Positions 1-5,459 of a stretch of DNA of 6,230 bases are shown piece after piece. A program made the position numbers and the translations under genes. How positions within the stretch are numbered: position 1 is the first letter of the stretch; each line of letters opens with the position of its first letter. Origin of the DNA: Dehalococcoidales bacterium (GTDB lineage: Bacteria > Chloroflexota > Dehalococcoidia > Dehalococcoidales > UBA2162); NCBI GenBank assembly GCA_020343555.1, contig CP070800.1, forward strand, positions 2,002,541-2,008,770, in the 5' to 3' direction. The notes below the pieces were generated by a model. The model saw only the letters and a list, made by a program, of their open reading frames with translations, had not been told where the DNA came from and made no database searches.

Positions 1-521
1 CTTTCAAATACGACACCTTTGACCGTGCCGTCTTCAGCGATCGCCCGGGTTCCCCAGGAATGCAGGAGAAGTTTAATACCCGCGTCTTCCACCATGTCGT
101 TCAGCACGCATTTTAGTAATTCCGGATCTACCCAGGCCGTATATTCAATCCTACCTCTATTCACGTTGCCCATGAACCGACGCCAGTAAGAGACCAGCTT
201 TTCATCAGTCGAGCCGATCTCGTTGCGTCGGGGTACCAGGACGCCGCCGATAGGATCGAGCCTGTCTATCCATTCCTGAGTCAGGCCGGCTATCTGCTGC
301 TCTTCAGTGCCGTCACTCATATGCGGGATCTGTATTACGATACCGCCTGTAGCCATGCCGCCAAGGTGCCCGTACCTCTCAACCAGTACTGTTTTCGCGC
401 CGTTCCGAGCTGCAGCTATAGCCGCTGAATGCCCGCCCGGGCCGCCCCCGACTACTACAACTTCTGCCTCGGTAAGTACCTTTATATCCTGTGCCGGCTC
501 CGTAATCGTTCTGTCTATCAT
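1..521 (-). CDS. FAD-dependent oxidoreductase, N-terminal part (truncated by left window edge)
   Basis: The minus strand is open from an ATG at 519-521 to the window edge, giving 173 residues with no stop; the C-terminus lies outside. Residues 21-30 form a hydrophobic strand followed by GGGPGG, the GxGxxG dinucleotide-binding turn of a Rossmann fold. Glu48 at the end of the second strand (TVLVER) is the usual ligand of the FAD ribose. GGMATGG at 54-60 is typical of the FAD_oxidored flavoprotein family (Pfam FAD_oxidored type). The start is supported by GGAGGA at 528-533, 6 nt upstream. Family members are soluble flavoenzymes of varied and often unknown substrate; some act with molybdenum or reductase partners. 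The substrate cannot be read from this fragment. The gene has its own promoter and is separated from the radical SAM gene by a terminator, so it is probably a separate transcription unit. The family call is firm; the function is open. Confidence 0.88.
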   Translation of the reverse strand, partial: MIDRTITEPAQDIKVLTEAEVVVVGGGPGGHSAAIAAARNGAKTVLVERYGHLGGMATGGIVIQIPHMSDGTEEQQIAGLTQEWIDRLDPIGGVLVPRRNEIGSTDEKLVSYWRRFMGNVNRGRIEYTAWVDPELLKCVLNDMVEDAGIKLLLHSWGTRAIAEDGTVKGVVFE

Positions 522-566
522 GCTGATTCCTCCATTATTGAGTGGTGATATTCAATTCTGTACGTA

Positions 567-597
567 ATACTATTTCACAGTAATGATGCGGTGTCAA
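567..597 (-). promoter_or_regulatory. Candidate sigma70-type promoter of the FAD oxidoreductase gene
   Basis: On the minus strand a perfect TTGACA lies at 592-597 and TAGTAT (4 of 6 to TATAAT) at 567-572, with a 19-nt spacer. It ends about 45 nt before the ATG at 521 and sits downstream of the terminator of the preceding unit. The spacer is longer than ideal and the -10 is only fair, so this is a moderate call. Confidence 0.45.
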
Positions 598-644
598 ACC
601 GGTAACTAGGGATAGTGAGAAACTTGGATTTTTCAGCATTGTGG

Positions 645-678
645 AAACAAAGCGCTGACGTCATATGAACGTCAGCGC
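645..678 (-). terminator. Rho-independent terminator after the radical SAM gene
   Basis: GCGCTGACGT (652-661) and ACGTCAGCGC (669-678) form a perfect 10-bp stem with a 7-nt loop. Read on the minus strand, the stem is followed by TTTGTTT (651-645), an interrupted U tract. It lies 32 nt past the radical SAM stop codon at 711-713. The plus-strand side has no T tract, so it would work leftward only. The U tract is short, but position and stem quality fit an intrinsic terminator closing the four-gene operon. Confidence 0.75.
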
Positions 679-710
679 CACGAAATCCGATCCTGTATTA
701 TGTGAGAGAA

Positions 711-2195
711 CTACCAGGGTTGTTCTATCGCTACTTTTCGGAAGTGATATCCGTACACTGAAAAAAGGATAAATCTGGCAAATTTCGGTGGTGATTTCAT
801 AAGATATGATATAAACAGACTCCAATAATGCCTTCTACCCTCTTCTTTCAAGCCCAGGAACCAGATGGACTTGAAAAACGCTTTAATCTGGTGACTTTGT
901 ACCTTTCCCGGTTTCGTCCTCGGTGGTTTATAGACCTGCAGGAAAGTCTTGATGCGATTGTAGTATTCTTTAGGTGAATATATCGTTTCCAGTATATTTT
1001 TATATCCATCAATCAGCTTGTTGTAGTCCATCTTTGGCATGAAATTAAGTGAAAAATCGGTATTATTGCCGGTAAAAGAGTTTCTAAGGCGACCTTCTTC
1101 CTTAAGACGCTGATAAAGCCTGGTCCCTGTCGGGGCGTTGAGGAGTCCTACCATCGCGGTAACGATGCCACTTTTCTGTATGAAATCGATTTGTGTCTGA
1201 AAAATGGACTCCGGGTCATTATCGAAACCGACGATAAAACCGCCCTGTACCTCAAGCCCGAACTCCTGGAGTTTCTTGACCGAGTCAATAAGGTTACGGT
1301 TCTGGTTCTGGTATTTCGTGCATTCCAGTAGGCTTTCGTCATTCGGTGTCTCGATACCTACGAAGACCACATCGAATCCGGCAGCCACCATTAGTCGCAT
1401 TAACTCTTCGTCGTCAGACAGGTTGATTGAAGCTTCCGTAGATAGAGCAAACGGATATCGTTTATTCTTTTTCCATTCTATAAGTGCCGGTAGTATTTCG
1501 ACTTTCAATTTTTTCTTGTTGCCGATGAAGTTATCATCGACGACAAACAGGCTTCCTCTCCAGCCGTGGTCATATAAGGAATCCATCTCGGCGATCAGCT
1601 GGTCTTTGCTTTTTGTTCTGGGAGTATGCCCGTTTAATATAACGATATCGCAAAATTCACAGTCGAATGGGCATCCCCGCGAGTATTGCAGGTTCATCGA
1701 TGAGTAATGCTTCATATTAATCAGTGACCACATCGGGATAGGTGTAGTAGTAATATCAGGACGCTCATCAGAAGCGTATATATGTTGCACCTTGCCCTTG
1801 TTAAGGTCATCGAGGAAAGGCCGGAGTGTGACTTCGGCTTCACCGAGTACAAAATGATCAATGCCCGGAAATTCATCATAGCTGGCTGTAAACAACGGAC
1901 CTCCGGCTACCGTTTTAACACCGAGGTGATTACACCGTTCGATGACATCCTTTGCCGATTCTTTCTGTACAGCCATTCCGCTGATAAACACATAATCCGC
2001 CCACCTGATATCACTGTCATTAAGTCTGTCGACATTCATGTCCACCAGTTTTTTCTCCCATTTCTCAGGAAGCATCGAAGCTACAGTGAGAAGGCCCAGG
2101 GGAGGAAATACGGCTTTCTTGGATACGAATTTCAAAGCATGTTTGAAACTCCAGAAGGTATCAGGGTACCTGGGATATACGAGTAGTATATTCAT
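711..2195 (-). CDS. B12-binding radical SAM protein with DUF4070-type C-terminus (HpnP-like superfamily)
   Basis: This 494-residue protein has the usual length and order of class B cobalamin-dependent radical SAM enzymes. Residues 1 to about 145 form a B12-binding-like Rossmann domain (strand MNILLVYPRY, PPLGLL at 31-36, AGGP at 97-100, LGEAE at 117-121) without the DxHxxG lower-ligand motif, as is normal for class B. The radical SAM core follows, with cysteines C175, C179 and C182 in a CxxxCxxC pattern that binds the SAM-cleaving 4Fe-4S cluster, and VGIETP at 279-284. Residues from about 350 to the end resemble DUF4070. The same architecture occurs in the hopanoid C2-methylase HpnP and in many uncharacterised enzymes. 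No hopanoid gene is nearby, so I do not assign HpnP. An ATG with AAGGAG at 2203-2208, 7 nt upstream, sets the start. The gene begins 17 nt after the helicase stop, so it is probably co-transcribed. Family certain, substrate unknown. Confidence 0.92.
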   Translation of the reverse strand: MNILLVYPRYPDTFWSFKHALKFVSKKAVFPPLGLLTVASMLPEKWEKKLVDMNVDRLNDSDIRWADYVFISGMAVQKESAKDVIERCNHLGVKTVAGGPLFTASYDEFPGIDHFVLGEAEVTLRPFLDDLNKGKVQHIYASDERPDITTTPIPMWSLINMKHYSSMNLQYSRGCPFDCEFCDIVILNGHTPRTKSKDQLIAEMDSLYDHGWRGSLFVVDDNFIGNKKKLKVEILPALIEWKKNKRYPFALSTEASINLSDDEELMRLMVAAGFDVVFVGIETPNDESLLECTKYQNQNRNLIDSVKKLQEFGLEVQGGFIVGFDNDPESIFQTQIDFIQKSGIVTAMVGLLNAPTGTRLYQRLKEEGRLRNSFTGNNTDFSLNFMPKMDYNKLIDGYKNILETIYSPKEYYNRIKTFLQVYKPPRTKPGKVQSHQIKAFFKSIWFLGLKEEGRRHYWSLFISYLMKSPPKFARFILFSVYGYHFRKVAIEQPW

Positions 2196-2212
2196 CTTAC
2201 TACTCCTTTTTT

Positions 2213-3418
2213 TTATTTTGCTAGCATAGGATGTGGTGTTTTATGATTACTCGGTATCCTGCGACTCTTTCGCAGTCCCGGTTTTTTACCTTTGTGCTGA
2301 TCGTAATCGAAACTATCAAGCATACGTCGTTCGATTTTACTGTTGAGAATACGTTCAATGGAATCCACCATTCCTCTATCCTCACTTGTTATGAAGGTTA
2401 ACGCGTCACCGTTATGATTAACTCTTCCCGTGCGACCGATACGATGGATGTAAGCATCCGTGTTTTCAGGCATATCGTAATTAATGACGTGGGAAATACT
2501 TCGGATATCAAGGCCACGGGCAGCGATGTCCGTAGCTACCAGTATTTTTATCGAACCGGCGCGAAAACCATTGATTGCGGCATCGCGCCTGCTTTGAGAC
2601 AAGTTGCCCTGCAATGATGCAGACTTGAATCCTGAATCCCTGAGATGCCGGGTGATACGCTCAGCCCGGTGCTTGGTACGTGTAAAGACGAGTACGGATT
2701 TGGAATCGATGCGATAGAGCAGTTCTGTCAATAAAGAGGTTTTCAGATGCTGTCTGACAGGATACAGGTAATGAGATACGGTTGTTGCCGGTGCGGTGTG
2801 TCCTATTTGAACTGTTAAAGGATCGCGGAGTATTTCTCTGGCAAGCTTTTTGATACTCGCCGGCATCGTTGCCGAAAACAATAAAGTCTGTCTTGGTTTC
2901 AGCAGACACTGTATTATTTTCCGTATATCGGGAAGGAAGCCCATATCAAGCATCCTGTCAGCTTCGTCGATAATTAGGATTTCCAGGTTCGACATGTCAA
3001 CAGTACCTCGCCAGAGATGATCTATCAATCTTCCCGGGCAGGCAACGACTATTTCCACTCCCCTGTTTAACTCGCGAATCTGGTTATTGATGTTTGTCCC
3101 ACCGTAGAGGGTGGTGGTTTTTATATCGGTATACTTTCCCAGATTACTGACAGTACTGCCAATTTGCTCGGATAGTTCTCGAGTCGGAGTTATTATAGCT
3201 GCGTTTATCTGTCTTCTGGGCAAATCGATAAGATGCTGAAGAAGAGGAAGCGTAAAAGCGGCTGTCTTACCGGTTCCTGTTTGCGCTAGTCCGATGATAT
3301 CTTTCCCGTTTAATATAGGTGGGATTGCTTTGTTTTGTATAGGTGTGAGTTCCTGATATCCGAGCTCATGTACACCCTTCATTACGCTCGGGTGAAGGTT
3401 TAAATTTTCGAAATGCAT
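2213..3418 (-). CDS. DEAD-box ATP-dependent RNA helicase (RhlE/CsdA type)
   Basis: This 401-residue protein is a minimal two-RecA-domain helicase that uses ATP to unwind short RNA duplexes in the cytoplasm. All core motifs are visible: Q motif (F3 and TPIQ at 25-28), Walker A AQTGTGKT 45-52, PTREL 78-82, GG 106-107, DEAD 151-154, SAT 182-184, VLVFTRTK 242-249, ATDIAARGLD 295-304 and HRIGRTGR 325-332. Motif Ib reads CPGR (127-130) where TPGR is usual. The C-terminal extension is short (about 30 residues) and basic, without an RGG box or DbpA-type RNA-binding domain, which fits the RhlE-like group. I place the start at the ATG of 3416-3418, which has AGGAG 5 nt upstream; a TTG seven codons earlier would place that SD inside the coding region. 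It is the third gene of a putative operon whose two preceding genes encode small RNA- or zinc-binding proteins, which points to RNA remodelling, perhaps in the cold or during ribosome assembly. Confidence 0.95.
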   Translation of the reverse strand: MHFENLNLHPSVMKGVHELGYQELTPIQNKAIPPILNGKDIIGLAQTGTGKTAAFTLPLLQHLIDLPRRQINAAIITPTRELSEQIGSTVSNLGKYTDIKTTTLYGGTNINNQIRELNRGVEIVVACPGRLIDHLWRGTVDMSNLEILIIDEADRMLDMGFLPDIRKIIQCLLKPRQTLLFSATMPASIKKLAREILRDPLTVQIGHTAPATTVSHYLYPVRQHLKTSLLTELLYRIDSKSVLVFTRTKHRAERITRHLRDSGFKSASLQGNLSQSRRDAAINGFRAGSIKILVATDIAARGLDIRSISHVINYDMPENTDAYIHRIGRTGRVNHNGDALTFITSEDRGMVDSIERILNSKIERRMLDSFDYDQHKGKKPGLRKSRRIPSNHKTPHPMLAK

Positions 3419-3423
3419 TAATT

Positions 3424-3428
3424 CTCCT
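3424..3428 (-). promoter_or_regulatory. SD site that fixes the helicase start
   Basis: AGGAG on the minus strand ends 5 nt before the ATG at 3418. The upstream in-frame TTG at 3439 has no SD of its own, so the ATG is preferred. Confidence 0.8.
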
Positions 3429-3496
3429 GATATTTTCAAGATAATCTGTTTAAAGGAATGTAGTTTTATGGTTCTCGATTCGTAGTGTACAATGTT

Positions 3497-3862
3497 TTAA
3501 TATCGATTCTGTCTTCCGCTGCTGAATCCACCACCTCTGCGGTTCCCGTAACCACCACTACCTCTTCTGTCGCCGGAACTACCGCTTCTGTTCCCGTAAC
3601 CACCACTACCCCTGTTATCGTTACGGGCACGCGCCTCATTAACCACGATCGTCCTGTCGTTTATGGTTTTCCCGTTGATGCCGTTTATAGCGGCTTGGCC
3701 TTCTGATACCGTCGGCATTTCAACGAAAGCGAAACCTCTCGGTCTTCCGGTAACTTTGTCCATTACTACACTTATCGAATCTACCTTGCCGAAAGCTTCG
3801 AATTCTGTCCGTAGATCTTGTTCCGAGGATTCGTAGGATAGATTACCTACGTATATTTTCAT
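3497..3862 (-). CDS. Single-RRM RNA-binding protein with Gly/Arg-rich tail
   Basis: The 121-residue protein has one RNA recognition motif (about 1-78) with RNP2 IYVGNL at 3-8 and RNP1 RGFAFVEM at 42-49. Both aromatic positions that stack on RNA bases (Tyr4, and Phe44/Phe46 in RNP1) are kept. Residues 79-121 form a disordered Gly/Arg/Ser/Asn tail with a duplicated RGSGGYGNR (84-92 and 100-108). This is the layout of bacterial glycine-rich Rbp proteins, known in cyanobacteria as cold-inducible RNA binders; they bind single-stranded RNA and may act as chaperones. AGGAG at 3870-3874, 7 nt before the ATG, supports the start. It lies 29 nt after the zinc-ribbon gene and 78 nt before the helicase gene on the same strand. 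The family is certain; RNA targets and cold regulation are inferred. Confidence 0.93.
   Translation of the reverse strand: MKIYVGNLSYESSEQDLRTEFEAFGKVDSISVVMDKVTGRPRGFAFVEMPTVSEGQAAINGINGKTINDRTIVVNEARARNDNRGSGGYGNRSGSSGDRRGSGGYGNRRGGGFSSGRQNRY
3543..3610. repeat. In-frame 20-bp direct repeat in the RRM protein's Gly-rich tail
   Basis: Positions 3543-3562 and 3591-3610 are identical over 20 bases and lie 48 bases (16 codons) apart. They encode part of the duplicated RGSGGYGNR block. The perfect DNA identity suggests a recent tandem duplication with later divergence of the spacer, or constraint from low-complexity codon use. Confidence 0.8.
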
Positions 3863-3891
3863 CTATATGCTCCTGAAAGTTTTTATATATT

Positions 3892-4191
3892 CTAGTAGCT
3901 TTGTTTGTTTTTGTTGAAACAATCGCTGCAGTACACCGGCCTGTCGCCCCGGGGTTCAAACGGTACTTCGGTTTCTTTACCGCATTCGGCGCATATGACT
4001 GGATACATCTGGCGGCTGACACGGCGGTTGTTGCTTCCGTACTGACTTGATTTCCTTGCCTGACGGCATGCGGGGCAGCGTTTGGGTTCGTTTTGAAAAC
4101 CTTTGGACTGGTAAAATTCCTGTTCCTCAACGGTAAATGTGAAGGTAGAACTGCAATCTGCGCACTGGATAGACTTGTCCTGAAAAGCCAT
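3892..4191 (-). CDS. Small double zinc-ribbon protein (zf-trcl-like plus C-terminal CxxC ribbon)
   Basis: The 99-residue protein carries two four-cysteine zinc ribbons. The first is C10-x2-C13 with C39-x2-C42; the second is C67-x2-C70 with C88-x2-C91. They are joined by a basic linker (about 43-62, NNRRVSRQ). The stretch around FQNEPKRCPACRQARK and the closing CGKETEVPFEPRGDRPVYC match a recurring small bacterial family annotated only as zinc-ribbon domain protein (Pfam zf-trcl type). No enzymatic residues are apparent. A nucleic-acid or ribosome-associated role is likely from the fold and neighbours but is not shown. I choose the ATG at 4189-4191: AGGAGG lies 7 nt upstream and the family motif MAFQDKSIQC starts here. 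An in-frame TTG at 4236 would add 15 residues and run through the SD. This is the promoter-proximal gene of the operon, and its leader can fold over its own SD. Confidence 0.88.
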   Translation of the reverse strand: MAFQDKSIQCADCSSTFTFTVEEQEFYQSKGFQNEPKRCPACRQARKSSQYGSNNRRVSRQMYPVICAECGKETEVPFEPRGDRPVYCSDCFNKNKQSY

Positions 4192-4192
4192 A

Positions 4193-4234
4193 GGATGACC
4201 TCCTCTATTGAATTTTAATTCGAGTCGGTCATCC
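4193..4234 (-). promoter_or_regulatory. Leader hairpin that sequesters the SD of the zinc-ribbon gene
   Basis: In the RNA of the minus strand, GGAUGACC (4234-4227) pairs perfectly with GGUCAUCC (4200-4193). Inside this 8-bp stem lies a symmetric GA/GA internal loop (4226-4225 against 4202-4201) that can form tandem sheared G-A pairs, then a 3-bp CUC/GAG stem (4224-4222 with 4205-4203) and a 16-nt loop (4221-4206). The SD AGGAGG (4204-4199) falls wholly in the 3' arm, and the hairpin ends one base before the AUG. Such a structure should reduce initiation unless melted, remodelled or bound by a protein. The pairing is seen directly; the regulatory role is inferred. Confidence 0.55.
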
Positions 4235-4300
4235 AATTCTTGTTTGATCTGAAACGATTATGAAAGTTTGTAATAACCTAACTAAAACTAATTATAATGA

Positions 4301-4329
4301 AATATAGCTCATTATTGTATTTTTGTCAA
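4301..4329 (-). promoter_or_regulatory. Strong sigma70-type promoter of the zinc-ribbon/RRM/helicase/radical SAM operon
   Basis: On the minus strand a perfect TTGACA (4324-4329) is followed after exactly 17 nt by TATATT (4301-4306, 5 of 6 to consensus). Initiation near 4294 would give a leader of about 100 nt. A perfect TATAAT also occurs just downstream (4291-4296) but with only a poor -35 (TACAAT) at the right distance; it could be an alternative -10. The surrounding AT-rich DNA is typical of a strong promoter. Confidence 0.75.
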
Positions 4330-4375
4330 TTTACAGGTTGGATCATTCAATATATTCATAGCAATTAATGCCAAT

Positions 4376-4410
4376 TATTACACATGCGATTTCGTCATTC
4401 ACGTGTAATA
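4376..4410. repeat. 8-bp inverted repeat in the intergenic region
   Basis: TATTACAC (4376-4383) and GTGTAATA (4403-4410) are exact reverse complements separated by 19 nt. After one mismatch, TG and CA extend the pairing inward by 2 bp. No T tract follows on either strand, so it is not an obvious terminator. It could be a split operator or a hairpin in a long leader of the glycosylase gene, or chance. Confidence 0.4.
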
Positions 4411-4560
4411 GTAATATGCAGGCTTGATACAGAGATCTATACAGGGATATTTTTAAGCTGAAAGGTGGTAATGATAATTCTACCTTACGCCGATTGGATT
4501 ACTATAAATAGTTAGACTTGAACATCCCACACTATGAATTTGCAGCATCATACTAGTAGG

Positions 4561-4575
4561 TTTACCTTTGGTAAA
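4561..4575. promoter_or_regulatory. Candidate operator: 15-bp dyad upstream of the glycosylase gene
   Basis: TTTACC and GGTAAA flank a TTT centre in a perfect 6-3-6 dyad. It occupies the -35 zone of the extended -10 promoter just downstream, where a dimeric regulator would block or recruit polymerase. No regulator is identified. A 6-bp dyad can arise by chance in AT-rich DNA. Confidence 0.3.
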
Positions 4576-4591
4576 TTCCTGCAGATTAGAA

Positions 4592-4600
4592 TGATATACT
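4592..4600 (+). promoter_or_regulatory. Extended -10 promoter giving a near-leaderless glycosylase mRNA
   Basis: TGATATACT contains the TGn extension followed by TATACT (5 of 6 to TATAAT). Transcription would start near 4607, about 4 nt before the ATG at 4611. No good -35 is seen, as is usual for extended -10 promoters. The gene also lacks a properly spaced SD (only AGG 2 nt before the ATG), which agrees with leaderless or near-leaderless translation. Confidence 0.45.
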
Positions 4601-4610
4601 AAAACAGGCG

Positions 4611-5459
4611 ATGTTAGATATCTATTCACGTTATCGAAAATATGGATTGACCCCAGAGGTTATCTCTTCTTTCCAGGCTATTATTCGTGACTATTACCGT
4701 GACCATGGGCGTATTTTCCCCTGGCGGGAAACGACCGATCCCTACCATATCCTGGTATCGGAATTTATGCTGCAGCAGACGCAGACTTCACGTGTAATAG
4801 AGAAATATGTCGAGTTTATCAAAACTTTTCCGGATGTGTATAAACTTGCACAATCACCGTTTCGCGAGGTACTGCGTCTATGGCAGGGACTTGGATATAA
4901 CCGGCGTGCCCTGGCACTCCACAACACTGCGGGGGAAATAGCCGAAAGGTATAATGGTCGTGTGCCAGATGACCCGGTCCTGCTTCGACAGCTTCCGGGT
5001 ATAGGTGAATACACTGCTTCGGCAATGATGGCGATCGCGTTCAACAAACCTGCCGTGGTGATCGATACGAATATCCGTACCGTTTACCTCTATTTCTTTT
5101 TCAGGGAAATGGAGACAGTTGGTAAGAGTGACATTATGCCGCTTATCGAAGCAACGATTGACAAGTATTCTCCGCGTGAGTGGTATTACGCGTTATTTGA
5201 TTATGGTTCGATGCTAAAACAGGAAAACAAGGACCTGGAAGCAGGAAAACGGAGAAAACAGGGTACATTCCGGGGATCCGACCGTGAGTTACGAGGTAAT
5301 ATCCTCAGGTTACTCCTGGATACTGAGATAATGACCGAGGATCAGCTTCTTGATCAGTTACCGTCTGATAAGGATCGTGTCCGACGCATCATCGCTCAAC
5401 TGAATCAGGAAGGTCTTTTAGACAGTAGCGACGGATTTGTCCGCATCAGGCAGCAGTGA
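4611..5459 (+). CDS. MutY-like HhH-GPD adenine DNA glycosylase without iron-sulfur cluster
   Basis: The 282-residue protein belongs to the MutY/endonuclease III base-excision superfamily, which removes damaged or mispaired bases from DNA. Visible MutY features are FPWRET at 36-41, EFMLQQTQ with Glu51 at the catalytic E37 position of E. coli MutY, the helix-hairpin-helix LPGIGEYTA at 128-136 with Tyr134 where bifunctional Nth enzymes carry lysine, and catalytic Asp152 in VIDTNIRTV. The four-cysteine 4Fe-4S loop is absent: after FDYGSMLK (197-203) comes a basic stretch, and the whole protein has no cysteine. The C-terminus (about 226-282) looks like a winged helix, not the MutT-like 8-oxoG-reading domain. 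It is therefore a clusterless variant of about 280 residues, against about 350 for classical MutY. The ATG is the first start after an in-frame stop at 4587; the SD is poor. The superfamily is certain; A:8-oxoG specificity is not. Confidence 0.9.
   Translation: MLDIYSRYRKYGLTPEVISSFQAIIRDYYRDHGRIFPWRETTDPYHILVSEFMLQQTQTSRVIEKYVEFIKTFPDVYKLAQSPFREVLRLWQGLGYNRRALALHNTAGEIAERYNGRVPDDPVLLRQLPGIGEYTASAMMAIAFNKPAVVIDTNIRTVYLYFFFREMETVGKSDIMPLIEATIDKYSPREWYYALFDYGSMLKQENKDLEAGKRRKQGTFRGSDRELRGNILRLLLDTEIMTEDQLLDQLPSDKDRVRRIIAQLNQEGLLDSSDGFVRIRQQ

Larger units (their letters stand above)
4330..4610. other. AT-rich divergent intergenic region
   Basis: No convincing gene, tRNA or recognisable riboswitch is seen between the operon promoter and the glycosylase start. 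The stretch is AT-rich. It holds two inverted repeats (4376-4410 and 4561-4575) and an extended -10 element near its right end. A weak plus-strand promoter (TTTACA at 4330-4335, TATATT at 4351-4356, short 15-nt spacer) is possible but poorly supported. Confidence 0.6.

Noticed and set aside
307..567. Plus-strand 86-residue open frame rich in Pro, Thr and Ser.
   Set aside because: It is antisense to the FAD-binding domain; its composition mirrors the Gly/Ala-rich Rossmann codons of the true gene.
2196..2216. A -1 shift at the AAAA before the helicase stop would read through an A8 run, without stops, into the radical SAM frame and make a helicase-enzyme fusion.
   Set aside because: The radical SAM gene has its own strong SD and ATG 17 nt after the stop, there is no stimulatory structure or classic slippery heptamer, and a fusion of these two proteins makes little sense. 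Ordinary reinitiation explains the layout.
1204..2229. Long plus-strand open frames across the radical SAM gene.
   Set aside because: They are antisense to a clearly conserved protein, lack SD sites and encode no recognisable domain.
3419..3439. Extending the helicase by seven residues to a TTG at 3439.
   Set aside because: The TTG has no SD, and the extension would contain the AGGAG that serves the ATG at 3418.
3485..3706. Plus-strand Thr/Val/Ser-rich open frame resembling a low-complexity surface protein.
   Set aside because: It is the complement of the Gly/Arg-rich tail of the RRM protein, and the repeat pattern is explained by that gene.
3843..4130. Minus-strand 95-residue open frame overlapping the zinc-ribbon gene.
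   Set aside because: It is an out-of-frame shadow of the double zinc-ribbon protein, with no SD or domain of its own.
4192..4236. Extending the zinc-ribbon protein by 15 residues to a TTG at 4236.
   Set aside because: The extension runs through the hairpin and the AGGAGG of the ATG at 4191, and the family's usual N-terminus begins at that ATG.
4787..4800. 14-base direct repeat (TTCACGTGTAATAG) shared with 4398-4411.
   Set aside because: One copy lies inside the glycosylase coding sequence. A single 14-base match in a window this size can occur by chance, and there is no sign of mobility or a regular array.
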